Shown in pieces: positions 22,512 to 29,852 of a stretch of 35,407 bases of DNA. The DNA is from Clostridia bacterium (GTDB taxonomy: Bacteria; Bacillota; Clostridia; UMGS1883). Numbering within the stretch: the stretch's first letter is position 1; each line of letters begins with the position of its first letter. The notes under the pieces are model-generated. The model was not told the DNA's origin and made no database searches. It saw only the letters and a list, made by a program, of their open reading frames with translations. A program made the position numbers and the translations under genes. The stretch is taken from contig JAJQCX010000053.1 in NCBI GenBank assembly GCA_021202495.1, positions 1 through 35,407 of the forward strand, read 5' to 3'.

Positions 22512-22735
22512 TCCGCCGCCCCCAATCCCTAAAGTATCTCTACATTATATATGTTTATTATACGATAAATTCCGCTCAAAAGCAAGAACATAAAAACGGC
22601 GCGGGCAGCGGCATTTAATTTGTATTTTTCGCCGTCTTAGTTGTAGGGGCGCCCGCTTGTCCCCGCCCGGCAATGCGCAGCATTGCATTGCCCCATTGAG
22701 GCAATCACCGGCGTCAAATTAACGTATCAAACAAA

Positions 22736-22760
22736 CGGCGCGGGGCAAATCCCCGCGCCG
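22736..22760 (-). terminator. Terminator of the secreted protein gene
   Basis: CGGCGCGGGG (22736-22745) and CCCCGCGCCG (22751-22760), perfect 10-bp stem, followed on the minus strand by TTTGTTTG. It lies just after the stop codon at 22771. Between here and 22511 the spacer also holds short GC-rich repeats (about 22640-22700) and no gene. Confidence 0.8.
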
Positions 22761-22770
22761 CGTAAAAAGC

Positions 22771-23751
22771 TTATTTAGCATATCCCGCGTATATCACAAC
22801 GTCCGTCACCTTGCTTGCCGAGTCGGCGGTTGTTTTCACGAACACATACCGCGGATTTGATGCGGAATATATTATATCCTCAAAGCTTCCCTTTTCAACA
22901 GTTATGCCGCTGCTCGTCTTTGTGACGAGCGTGTAACTGCAATAGCTTGTCGGCGCATAGAGTATTTCCGCTTCAAATTCGCCGCTTTCCAATTCGTCAA
23001 GGGTTTCGCATATGCAGAAATACGACGACGTTTTTGCGGCGACCCAACCGCCCGCAACGTTCACACACTTGTCGCTCGGCGTGTCGGAAATGCTGCCTCC
23101 GTCGCCCGAAACTTCTCCCAAGCTTGTTTTTGTCGCGTTAAATAAAACAGCAATATTTTCGGCGTAATTTCCGTTTTCCTCATATACGATAACATTTCCC
23201 GCGGCAATTGTTTCGCTCAATGCCATATCCTCCGCGCTGTCGGGATTTACGATGATTGAGGTTGAAGCTCCGTTAATCATGCCCGTAATCTTGTAGCTGT
23301 CCTTGCCGTCCGCCAGCGTCATGGCGTTTCTTGTAACAACCATCACCGACGCTTCCGCGTCGGAGCGCGTCGCTTCGGCATCTGTGAGCGAGGTGATTTT
23401 TTGAGAAAGAACGTCCGCAAGCGGCTCTGTTTCCCTCCATAAAAATGCCGTCACAATGTCACCGTTTTCCGTGCCCTTTGGCAGATTTATTTCAGCACAA
23501 GCCCTATCGTCCGCCGCAATGCTCAAATTTTCCGAAACAACACCCTTTACAATCCCTTCATCGTCCGAAACGGCAAGATATATAGTGCTGTCAATGTCAT
23601 TTTCACTCATATTACCCGCTTCGATTTGACACACTCCGCCGCTCGTAATCTCTGAAATGTCAAGATAACAATAACTTGCCGCACCGCACGGCATTGCCGC
23701 GAAAATCAGCGTCCATGCCAAAAACAGCGCACAAAACTTTTTTCCGTGCAT
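22771..23751 (-). CDS. Secreted hypothetical protein
   Basis: A 326-residue exported protein. The N terminus MHGKKFCALFLAWTLIFAAM is a classical signal peptide with likely cleavage near GAA-SY (residue 25). The next about 90 residues look like a beta-sandwich domain with the phrase TAFLWRETEPLADVLSQKI, similar to repeated domains of clostridial cell-surface proteins. The rest is rich in Ser, Thr and Asp with alternating strands and ends without a sortase motif or anchor. GGGAGAGG precedes the ATG. It follows the KDPG aldolase gene and its terminator at 23775-23801. I do not recognise a function. Confidence 0.75.
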   Translation of the reverse strand: MHGKKFCALFLAWTLIFAAMPCGAASYCYLDISEITSGGVCQIEAGNMSENDIDSTIYLAVSDDEGIVKGVVSENLSIAADDRACAEINLPKGTENGDIVTAFLWRETEPLADVLSQKITSLTDAEATRSDAEASVMVVTRNAMTLADGKDSYKITGMINGASTSIIVNPDSAEDMALSETIAAGNVIVYEENGNYAENIAVLFNATKTSLGEVSGDGGSISDTPSDKCVNVAGGWVAAKTSSYFCICETLDELESGEFEAEILYAPTSYCSYTLVTKTSSGITVEKGSFEDIIYSASNPRYVFVKTTADSASKVTDVVIYAGYAK

Positions 23752-23774
23752 ATGAAATCCTCTCCCAATATGAA

Positions 23775-23801
23775 AATCCCGAACGGTTCTCGCTCGGGAT
23801 T
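23775..23801 (-). terminator. Terminator of the KDPG aldolase gene
   Basis: AATCCCGA (23775-23782) pairs with TCGGGATT (23794-23801), followed on the minus strand by TTTTC. It separates eda from the secreted protein gene. Confidence 0.65.
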
Positions 23802-23813
23802 CCCTCTTTTTGC

Positions 23814-24452
23814 TTAGCCTCGTACTTCTTTTACAATCTGCACAGCCTCCGCGACAAGCTCGGTTATCTTCGCAAAATCGCCCGCCTTAACAAGGTCGCC
23901 CTTTACCATCCAGCTTCCGCCGCAGGCAAGGATCCTGTCATATGCGAGATAGTCGCGCACATTGTTCTGATTTATGCCGCCCGTGGGCATAAATTTAACG
24001 CTCGTGTAGGGAGCCGCCATCGCCTTAATCATCTTAAGACCGCCCGCCTGCTCCGCCGGGAAGAACTTTACAACATCGAGCCCGTTTTCAAGAGCCTGCT
24101 CAACGTCGGAGGGGTTCGCCGTGCCGGGCATAATTAAAATGCCCTTTTCAACGCAGTATTTTACAATTCTCGGATTGAGCCCCGGACTTACGATGAATTT
24201 CGCACCCGCGTTTACCGCGCGGTCAACCTGCTCCGTCGTCAAAACCGTGCCCGCGCCCACAAGCATATCCGGGAATTTTTCCGTCATTATTTTTATCGAT
24301 TCCTCAGCCGCGTCGGTTCTGAACGTAACCTCCGCGCACGGAAGTCCCCCGTCGCACAGCGCCTTGCCCAAAGGCTCCGCGTCCTTCGCGTCGTTAAGCA
24401 CAACCACCGGCACAATGCCCATCTCGCCGATTTGTTCCAATACCTTGTTCAT
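23814..24452 (-). CDS. eda: 2-dehydro-3-deoxyphosphogluconate (KDPG/KHG) aldolase
   Basis: A 212-residue class I aldolase of normal length. Key segments: MGIVPVVVLNDAKDAEPLG, the Glu region CAEVTFRTDAA, AGTVLTTEQVDRAVNAGA, the Schiff-base Lys in VVKFFPAEQAGGLKMIKAM, and FMPTGGINQNNV. It splits KDPG (or 4-hydroxy-2-oxoglutarate) into pyruvate and an aldehyde, in sugar-acid breakdown. The ATG at 24452 follows AGGAGAGG; a longer frame with a hydrophobic lead is an artefact that crosses the promoter. It has its own promoter (24487-24515). No sugar-acid kinase or dehydrogenase is adjacent, so its pathway partners are elsewhere. Confidence 0.93.
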   Translation of the reverse strand: MNKVLEQIGEMGIVPVVVLNDAKDAEPLGKALCDGGLPCAEVTFRTDAAEESIKIMTEKFPDMLVGAGTVLTTEQVDRAVNAGAKFIVSPGLNPRIVKYCVEKGILIMPGTANPSDVEQALENGLDVVKFFPAEQAGGLKMIKAMAAPYTSVKFMPTGGINQNNVRDYLAYDRILACGGSWMVKGDLVKAGDFAKITELVAEAVQIVKEVRG

Positions 24453-24486
24453 ACTATCCTCTCCTAAATAAAATAATCTTACATAT

Positions 24487-24515
24487 ATAATAGTATAAAA
24501 CGCACACTTTTTCAA
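24487..24515 (-). promoter_or_regulatory. eda promoter
   Basis: Minus strand -35 TTGAAA (24510-24515), 17-bp spacer, -10 TATTAT (24487-24492). Confidence 0.65.
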
Positions 24516-24562
24516 GAGGGAAATGAAAAATAAGGTTAAAAATTGAAAAGGGAATTTTACTA

Positions 24563-24591
24563 TTGACAAACTTTATGGCGAACGGTATAAT
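24563..24591 (+). promoter_or_regulatory. Strong promoter of the small antitoxin-like RNA
   Basis: TTGACA (24563-24568), 17-bp spacer, TATAAT (24586-24591): a perfect consensus sigma-A promoter with no ORF behind it, only a short transcript ending at 24677. Confidence 0.85.
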
Positions 24592-24597
24592 AAATAT

Positions 24598-24680
24598 AGA
24601 AAAGGCAAGACCTCAAACGGTTATGCCAAAGAGTATTTTATCAAAATAACGCACTCATTGGTGGGGGGCGTTATTTTTTT
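24598..24680 (+). ncRNA. Candidate type I antitoxin RNA
   Basis: The consensus promoter at 24563-24591 should start a transcript near 24598. It ends at a strong terminator, AAAATAACGC (24643-24652) with GCGTTATTTT (24668-24677) and a T run, giving about 80 nt without a plausible ORF. Its 3' half overlaps, in antisense, the stop codon and terminator of the peptide gene at 24671-24739. Near its 5' end GGCAAGAC and CGGTTATGCCA (24604-24628) can fold, and the same motif occurs in the 5' leader of the opposing toxin mRNA (24774-24806 on the minus strand). The layout is that of convergent type I toxin-antitoxin pairs. Confidence 0.65.
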
Positions 24681-24739
24681 ACGGAATTTAACAATAACAA
24701 AAGAACAATCAAAAATAAAATCATTCCTTCGTATTCCAT
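24671..24739 (-). CDS. Candidate type I toxin: 22-residue hydrophobic peptide
   Basis: A 22-codon ORF encoding MEYEGM, then a run of 12 hydrophobic residues (ILFLIVLLLLLN without the last Asn), and SVKK: acidic start, one membrane helix, basic end. A perfect AGGAGGTGAT (24744-24753) precedes it, and the leader can fold to hide that site (24743-24775). The mRNA should start near 24828 from TTGCAA-17-TATAAT and end at the terminator shared with the convergent small RNA. Such features are typical of Fst/TxpA-like type I toxins that damage the membrane. The peptide does not match a family I know. A leader peptide is the main alternative. Confidence 0.6.
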   Translation of the reverse strand: MEYEGMILFLIVLLLLLNSVKK

Positions 24740-24742
24740 AGT

Positions 24743-24775
24743 CATCACCTCCTTTCATTGATTATGGAGATGATG
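24743..24775 (-). promoter_or_regulatory. Shine-Dalgarno-sequestering hairpin of the toxin mRNA
   Basis: On the minus strand CATCATCTCC (24775-24766) pairs with GGAGGTGATG (24752-24743) over ten positions with a single G-U, covering the ribosome site of the 22-residue peptide. This kind of self-inhibition is common in type I toxin mRNAs. Confidence 0.6.
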
Positions 24776-24811
24776 GCATAACCGCCCTTAACTGTTTAGT
24801 CTTGCCCTTTT

Positions 24812-24863
24812 GCCGAAGTTCATCGGCGAAAGATATTATACATTATGTTTTGTCGAATTGCAA
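24812..24863 (-). promoter_or_regulatory. Toxin promoter and 5'-end hairpin
   Basis: -35 TTGCAA (24858-24863), 17-bp spacer, -10 TATAAT (24835-24840) on the minus strand. The transcript would begin near 24828, directly at the hairpin GCCGA/TCGGC (24812-24827), which could protect the 5' end. Confidence 0.65.
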
Positions 24864-24932
24864 GAAAAACATTGATTATTTGTAGTATAAAAGCGAATCT
24901 TTCTTAAATAAACCAAAAAATTGAAAAACTCT

Positions 24933-25217
24933 TTAAAGATTGGCGTTGGATTCATTTTCCTCTCGGCGGGATTTTGTAATCCACTCGGCTACGTCTTCTT
25001 CCGAATTAAAGCCCGCCTTTTCGGCTTCACCCTGCATTTGCCGCCGGAATTGCTGCATAGCATAAATGGCGGAATTGATAACTCTGACTTGCCCGTTTTC
25101 GACAATGAATGTAACGCGGTCGCCGGTTGAAACGCCGAGAACGGCGCGGATGTTTTTGGGTATTGTCACTTGTCCCTTGGACATAACTCGTGCATCGTTT
25201 ACTAAAGTTTCGGTCAT
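24933..25217 (-). CDS. AbrB/MazE-type swapped-hairpin DNA-binding protein (unpaired)
   Basis: A 94-residue protein whose residues 8-52 form the AbrB/SpoVT domain: ARVMSKGQVTIPKNIRAVLG, then VSTGDRVTFIVENGQVRVIN. The C-terminal 40 residues (AMQQFRRQMQGEAEKAGFN, then SEEDVAEWITKSRREE) look like the toxin-binding tail of MazE/VapB-type antitoxins. No PIN, MazF or RelE toxin gene is adjacent; the downstream neighbour is the small hydrophobic peptide locus. The start at 25217 follows AGGAGGTG. The leader has an 11-bp inverted repeat (25238-25268) right after a strong promoter, so autorepression is likely. It could be an orphan antitoxin or a stand-alone transition-state regulator. Confidence 0.8.
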   Translation of the reverse strand: MTETLVNDARVMSKGQVTIPKNIRAVLGVSTGDRVTFIVENGQVRVINSAIYAMQQFRRQMQGEAEKAGFNSEEDVAEWITKSRREENESNANL

Positions 25218-25237
25218 AATGAAACACCTCCTGATTA

Positions 25238-25297
25238 AAAAGTAGGGAAGTAGGAAATCCCTACTTTTATTATATACAAATATGCGCAAAAAGTCAA
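25238..25297 (-). promoter_or_regulatory. AbrB-type gene promoter and inverted-repeat operator
   Basis: Minus strand -35 TTGACT (25292-25297), 17-bp spacer, -10 TATAAT (25269-25274). Directly downstream, AAAAGTAGGGA (25238-25248) and TCCCTACTTTT (25258-25268) form a perfect 11-bp inverted repeat around the start site, ideal for autorepression. Confidence 0.75.
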
Positions 25298-25316
25298 GCC
25301 CCCTCTATGCTCCTGC

Positions 25317-25345
25317 TTGACATACCGGAAAAAAGAGAGTAAAAT
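25317..25345 (+). promoter_or_regulatory. cls promoter
   Basis: TTGACA (25317-25322), 17-bp spacer, TAAAAT (25340-25345). Confidence 0.7.
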
Positions 25346-25388
25346 AGGGCTAATATTTATAATTTAACCGGCGGGGAGGTGTGCGGGC

Positions 25389-26900
25389 TTGAAATTTTTA
25401 AACAGGGCGCTCAATAGGTTTGTGCTTGTCACGCTGTCACTCGCGCTGCAGATGGCGCTGCTTTTTTGGTTTTCGGCAAATATGCTGCCTGCGGTGGATA
25501 TAATCATACGTATATTAAGCGTTTTTGCGGTGTGCTACGTGATAAGCAATTCCGGCAATTCCGAAATGAAGCTTTCGTGGACTGTCGTCATTTTGGTGCT
25601 GCCGGTTTTCGGAACGCTGCTCTATCTTTTGACCGGCGGCAAACGTCCCGCGCGCAGGCTCCGCCGCCGCTGCGAGAGCGTCATTGCGAAAAACGACGTC
25701 TTTGTTATTCATCAGCCCGAAAACGAAGCGGAGTTGGCTGAGAAAAACGAGCATCTTGCCGCACAGGCGCACTATCTTGACAATTGGGGCTTTCCGCTTT
25801 ATAAAAATACCGACGCGGTCTATTTTCCGCTCGGCGACGACATGTACCCCGTGCTTTTAGAGGAGCTCCAAAAGGCGGAAAAATTTATCTTTATGGAGTA
25901 TTTCATTTTAAACGAGGGCGAAATGCTGCAAAGCGTGCTGGGCATTTTGGAGAAAAAAGCGGCGGAGGGCGTTGAAGTTCGCCTTATTTACGACGACGTC
26001 GGCAGCGTTTTCAACCTTCCCTACGGCTATGACAAAAAGCTTGAGGAACGCGGCATAAAGTGCCACGCCTTTAACCCATATGTGCCCATCTTTTCCTCCG
26101 TTATGAATAACCGCGACCACAGAAAAATCTGCGTCATAGATTCAAAGGTGGGCTTTACGGGCGGGATAAACCTTGCGGACGAATATATAAATAAAATTGA
26201 AAAATTCGGTCATTGGAAGGACAACGCCGTCATGCTGAAGGGCGTCGGCGTGTGGGGGCTGACGATGATGTTTCTTGACATGTGGAACGCCTTTCGCCCG
26301 GAGGATGCCGATCTTAACCGTTTCAGAGCCCCGCTTTATTTTTCGGGCGACGATTGCGGCTTTGTGCAGCCGTTCGGCGATTCGCCGCTCGACGACGAGC
26401 TCGTTTCGGAAAACGTCTATATGAATGCGATAAACGCGGCGCAGAAATATATTTATATTTATACCCCTTACCTCATTCCCGACAGGGAATTGACGACCGC
26501 GCTCTGCCTTGCGGCGAAAAAGGGCGTCGACGTCAAGCTCATCGTTCCCGGCATTCCCGATAAAAAGGCCGTTTATGCAATAACAAAGTCGTATTACGGC
26601 GCGCTTATCCGCGGCGGAGTTAAGATTTATAAATATCTCCCCGGCTTTGTCCACGCCAAAGGCTTTGTAGCGGACGACATTGTCGCCTGCGGCGGCACGA
26701 TTAACCTTGATTTCCGCAGTCTTTACCACCACTTTGAATGCGGCTGCATGTTTTATTATTCGCCGGTTGTCGGCATGATAAAAAAGGATTTTGAAGAGAC
26801 GCTCGAAAAATGCGAGCGGATAGAAAAATATCAAAAATTCAACGGTCTTTTCGGGAATATGTACCACGCAATTATGAGATTAATCGCACCGCTTTTGTAA
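25389..26900 (+). CDS. cls: Cardiolipin synthase
   Basis: A 503-residue membrane enzyme of the phospholipase D superfamily. Two N-terminal helices (about residues 10-60, ALNRFVLVTLSLALQMALLF and LSWTVVILVLPVFGTLLYLL) are followed by two PLD domains with HxK motifs: NRDHRKICVIDSKVGFTGG (about residues 239-257) and FVHAKGFVADD (about 420-430). It joins two phosphatidylglycerol molecules to make cardiolipin at the inner membrane. The start is TTG at 25389 behind GGGGAGGTG; no better ATG exists. It has its own promoter and is not obviously in an operon with rpsO. Confidence 0.94.
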   Translation: MKFLNRALNRFVLVTLSLALQMALLFWFSANMLPAVDIIIRILSVFAVCYVISNSGNSEMKLSWTVVILVLPVFGTLLYLLTGGKRPARRLRRRCESVIAKNDVFVIHQPENEAELAEKNEHLAAQAHYLDNWGFPLYKNTDAVYFPLGDDMYPVLLEELQKAEKFIFMEYFILNEGEMLQSVLGILEKKAAEGVEVRLIYDDVGSVFNLPYGYDKKLEERGIKCHAFNPYVPIFSSVMNNRDHRKICVIDSKVGFTGGINLADEYINKIEKFGHWKDNAVMLKGVGVWGLTMMFLDMWNAFRPEDADLNRFRAPLYFSGDDCGFVQPFGDSPLDDELVSENVYMNAINAAQKYIYIYTPYLIPDRELTTALCLAAKKGVDVKLIVPGIPDKKAVYAITKSYYGALIRGGVKIYKYLPGFVHAKGFVADDIVACGGTINLDFRSLYHHFECGCMFYYSPVVGMIKKDFEETLEKCERIEKYQKFNGLFGNMYHAIMRLIAPLL

Positions 26901-26935
26901 CTTAACACAAATTTAATTATTTCGGCATTTTTATA

Positions 26936-27060
26936 TTGACAAAGGGTTTTCTTTGTGATATTCTTCTATTTGGTTTTTGACATAAAACCATGCTGTCCGC
27001 GGTCAACGGATTTGGTTTTCTCCGACCTTTCACTTTGGCTGACGGGAATTAAATTTTTAG
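26936..27060 (+). promoter_or_regulatory. rpsO promoter and leader
   Basis: TTGACA (26936-26941), 17-bp spacer, TATTCT (26959-26964), then a leader of about 100 nt. The leader has a hairpin GGTTTT/AAAACC (26972-26989) and further pairings (GGTC/GACC region 27000-27029). S15 autoregulates through its leader in many bacteria; a structure here is plausible but not matched to a known class. Confidence 0.55.
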
Positions 27061-27071
27061 GAGGATTTTTT

Positions 27072-27335
27072 ATGACACCGCAGAAAAAAGCAGAAATCAT
27101 CAACGATTTCAAGAGAGCGGAGAACGATACCGGTTCTCCGGAGGTACAGATTGCGCTTCTCACCGAGCGTATCAATCACCTCAACGAGCATTTGAAGATT
27201 TATAAGAAGGATCATCATTCAAGACGCGGTCTTTTGAAGATGGTCGGTAAGAGACGCGCGCTCCTCGACTATCTAATGAAGAAGGACATCGAAAGATACC
27301 GTGCCGTTGTCGCAAAGCTCGGACTTAGAAAGTAG
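27072..27335 (+). CDS. rpsO: 30S ribosomal protein S15
   Basis: An 87-residue protein of the usual S15 length that binds the central domain of 16S rRNA. Family landmarks are [20 protein letters not shown], the [20 protein letters not shown] segment that contacts rRNA, and the [13 protein letters not shown] end. The ATG at 27072 follows AGGAGGA at 27058-27064; the longer frame from 26955 runs through the promoter and is rejected. It has a strong promoter and a terminator after it, and pnp follows as in many bacteria. Confidence 0.97.
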   Translation: MTPQKKAEIINDFKRAENDTGSPEVQIALLTERINHLNEHLKIYKKDHHSRRGLLKMVGKRRALLDYLMKKDIERYRAVVAKLGLRK

Positions 27336-27343
27336 CATTTTAA

Positions 27344-27380
27344 ACAAGGCGGGTGCAAAATATTGTTCCCGCCTTGTTTT
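27344..27380 (+). terminator. rpsO terminator
   Basis: ACAAGGCGGG (27344-27353) pairs with CCCGCCTTGT (27368-27377), followed by TTT. Perfect 10-bp stem. Confidence 0.8.
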
Positions 27381-27404
27381 CATACGGAGACTTATGTGAA
27401 GTTT

Positions 27405-27640
27405 CTCACTTACAAATGAAAATTGATATACGTTCAGCCGCGAAGCCTGTGTTGATTGTTTGTTGGGTGGCAGACTGCGGGCGGGGATAAACCCCGCCCC
27501 TACAACCGAGACAGCGAGAAAATTGCGTAAAATGGGCTGATTTTGGGCTGGGCGGTAGACCGCGGCGGGAGCAAGCCCCCCGCCCTACGACCGATGAAGT
27601 GCGTAATTGTGAATTGGATTGGTTTTCATTTGTAAGTGAT
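27405..27640. repeat. MITE-like element with 16-bp terminal inverted repeats, between rpsO and pnp
   Basis: CACTTACAAATGAAAA (27407-27422) is perfectly inverted as TTTTCATTTGTAAGTG (27623-27638), enclosing about 200 bp with no ORF of note. Inside are two GC-rich hairpin units, GGGCGGGG/CCCCGCCC near 27478-27500 and a related GGCGGG/CCCGCC unit near 27565-27590. No obvious target duplication flanks it. The arms would also pair in RNA upstream of pnp. Confidence 0.6.
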
Positions 27641-27704
27641 AAAATCATCGCATAAGTCCTCCGAAAAAAATGATATGAAAATTTTTATGGAGGAGTGTAA
27701 AAAC

Positions 27705-29795
27705 ATGTTCAAAACGTTTGAAACAACATTTGCCGGCAGACCTCTTGTTATCGAAACCGGCAAGATGGCACAGCTGGCGAGCGGTTCGTGCCTTGTGCGC
27801 TACGGCGAAACCGTCGTTCATGCGGCATGCACAATTTCCGCAAAGCCCCGTGAGGGAGTCGATTTCTTCCCTCTCTCGGTTGATTATGAGGAAAAGCTTT
27901 ACGCGGCGGGCAAAATCCCCGGCAGCTATTTAAAGCGCGAGGGTCGTCCTTCCGAAAAGGCAATCTTGGCGTCGCGCTGCATCGACCGTCCGATGCGTCC
28001 CCTGTTCCCCAAGGATTTGAGAAACGATGTTTCCATCGTAACAACCGTTATGAGCGTCGACCCCGATTGCTCGCCTGAGGTTGCGGCAATGCTGGGCGCG
28101 TCAATCGCGGCGTCGATTTCTCCCGCTCCGTTTAACGGACCTATCGCGGGCGTTGCCGTAGGTCTTGTTGACGGGCAGATTGTGTTAAACCCGACGCTTG
28201 AGCAGCGCAAGGTTTCGCAGATGTTCCTCACGATTGCGGGCACAAAGGAAAAGGTAAACATGATTGAGGCGGGCGGCAATGAAATCCCCGAAGACACCAT
28301 CTTCGAGGGCATTATGACCGCGCACACCGAGATTATTAAAATGTGCAAATTCATCGAGGAAATTCAGAGTGAAATAGGCAAGGAAAAGATTGAATACACG
28401 CCCATCGTCGTTCCCGAAGATTTGTATGAGGACGTCAAGGCGTTCGCGATTGATAAAGTAAAATACGCGCTCGACACCGACGACAAGAACATCCGCGAAG
28501 AGCGCCTCAAGCCCGTTTACGAAGAAGTTTATGAGGCAATGGCTGACAAATACCCCGAAACGGAGACCGCTATCATCGACGAGGCTATATATAAGCTGCA
28601 GAAATACATCGTTCGCCGTTGGATTCTTGACGAGGGCAGACGTGTTGACGGAAGAAAGCTTGACGAAATCCGTCCGCTCGCGAGCGAGGTAGGCATTTTG
28701 CCGAGAACGCACGGCTCCGCACTCTTTACGCGCGGTCAGACGCAGGTTTTGACAACCGTAACGCTCGGCATGCTTTCCGAGGCGCAGCTTCTTGACGGCA
28801 TCGACGAGGACGTTGAAAAGAGATATATGCATCAGTATAATTTCCCGTCGTATTCCGTGGGCGAAACGCGCGCGAGCCGCGGTCCCGGCAGACGTGAAAT
28901 AGGACACGGCGCACTTGCGGAAAAGGCGCTCGTTCCGGTCATTCCCTCACCCGAGGAATTCCCTTACGCGTTGCGCCTTGTTTCCGAGGTTCTTTCCTCC
29001 AACGGTTCGACCTCTCAGGGCAGCATCTGCGGCAGCACTCTCGCGCTCATGGACGCGGGCGTTCCGATTAAGGCTCCCGTTGCGGGCATTTCGTGCGGTC
29101 TTGTCACCGAGGGCGACAGATTTATCACAATGGTCGACATTCAGGGCTTGGAAGACTTCTTCGGCGACATGGACTTTAAGGTTGCCGGCACAAAGAAGGG
29201 CGTAACGGCAATTCAGGTTGACATTAAGATTGACGGCTTGACGCCCGAAATCATCAAAGAGGCGCTTGCAAAGACGCGCGAGGCGAGATTTAAGATTCTT
29301 GACGACTGCATGCTCAAGGCAATCGCCGAGCCGCGCGCCGAGATAAGCAAGTATGCGCCCAAGGTATTCACAATGAATATCGACCCCGAAAAAATTGGCG
29401 ATGTTATCGGCAAGCAGGGCAAGACAATTCAGGAAATAACGGCTCTGACCGGCACAAAGATAGATATCGAAGAGGACGGCACAATCTTCATCTCCACAAC
29501 CGACACCGAAGCTGCCGAAAAGGCGATAAAGATTATAAACGGCGTCTGCGGCGACATCAAGATTGGCGAGGTCTTCAAGGGCACGGTTACAAAGCTGATG
29601 GATTTCGGCTGCTTTGTCAAGTTCCTGCCCGGCAAGGAAGGACTTGTCCACATTTCAAAGCTCGACACAAAGCGTGTTGAAAAGGTTTCCGACGTTGTTT
29701 CGGTGGGCGATGAGATTGTGGTTAAGGTCATCGAATTTGACCGCCTCGGAAGAATAAATCTTTCGCGCAAGGATGCGCTCGGCGAAAAAGCGTAA
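27705..29795 (+). CDS. pnp: Polyribonucleotide nucleotidyltransferase (PNPase)
   Basis: A 696-residue enzyme with full domain set: RNase PH domain 1 (FAGRPLVIETGKMAQLASGS), the helical linker, RNase PH domain 2 with VGETRASRGPGRREIGHGALAEKAL and SNGSTSQGSICGSTLALMDA, then KH (IDPEKIGDVIGKQGKTIQEI) and S1 (GEVFKGTVTKLMDFGCFVKF) domains. It degrades RNA 3' to 5' with phosphate. The start at 27705 follows GGAGGAG (27689-27695); the upstream in-frame ATG at 27636 lies inside the terminal repeat and is rejected. Downstream of rpsO, with an inverted-repeat element between them that could act in mRNA processing. A terminator follows at 29805. Confidence 0.97.
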   Translation: MFKTFETTFAGRPLVIETGKMAQLASGSCLVRYGETVVHAACTISAKPREGVDFFPLSVDYEEKLYAAGKIPGSYLKREGRPSEKAILASRCIDRPMRPLFPKDLRNDVSIVTTVMSVDPDCSPEVAAMLGASIAASISPAPFNGPIAGVAVGLVDGQIVLNPTLEQRKVSQMFLTIAGTKEKVNMIEAGGNEIPEDTIFEGIMTAHTEIIKMCKFIEEIQSEIGKEKIEYTPIVVPEDLYEDVKAFAIDKVKYALDTDDKNIREERLKPVYEEVYEAMADKYPETETAIIDEAIYKLQKYIVRRWILDEGRRVDGRKLDEIRPLASEVGILPRTHGSALFTRGQTQVLTTVTLGMLSEAQLLDGIDEDVEKRYMHQYNFPSYSVGETRASRGPGRREIGHGALAEKALVPVIPSPEEFPYALRLVSEVLSSNGSTSQGSICGSTLALMDAGVPIKAPVAGISCGLVTEGDRFITMVDIQGLEDFFGDMDFKVAGTKKGVTAIQVDIKIDGLTPEIIKEALAKTREARFKILDDCMLKAIAEPRAEISKYAPKVFTMNIDPEKIGDVIGKQGKTIQEITALTGTKIDIEEDGTIFISTTDTEAAEKAIKIINGVCGDIKIGEVFKGTVTKLMDFGCFVKFLPGKEGLVHISKLDTKRVEKVSDVVSVGDEIVVKVIEFDRLGRINLSRKDALGEKA

Positions 29796-29804
29796 GATAA
29801 AAAT

Positions 29805-29833
29805 AAAAAGGGGCAGTAAAACGCCCCTTTTTT
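29805..29833 (+). terminator. pnp terminator
   Basis: AAAAAGGGGC (29805-29814), loop AGTAAAAC, GCCCCTTTTTT (29823-29833). Confidence 0.88.
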
Positions 29834-29852
29834 AATAGGATGTGATTCTTAT

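Noticed and set aside
24453-24569. N-terminal hydrophobic extension of KDPG aldolase
   Set aside because: The extension crosses the eda promoter; the ATG at 24452 has a good ribosome site and family-like length.
26142-26867. 241-codon minus-strand ORF opposite cls
   Set aside because: Antisense shadow of the two PLD domains, with no recognisable family features.
22640-27600. GC-rich short repeats as a CRISPR array
   Set aside because: Repeats are single or paired hairpins without regular spacing or unique spacers.
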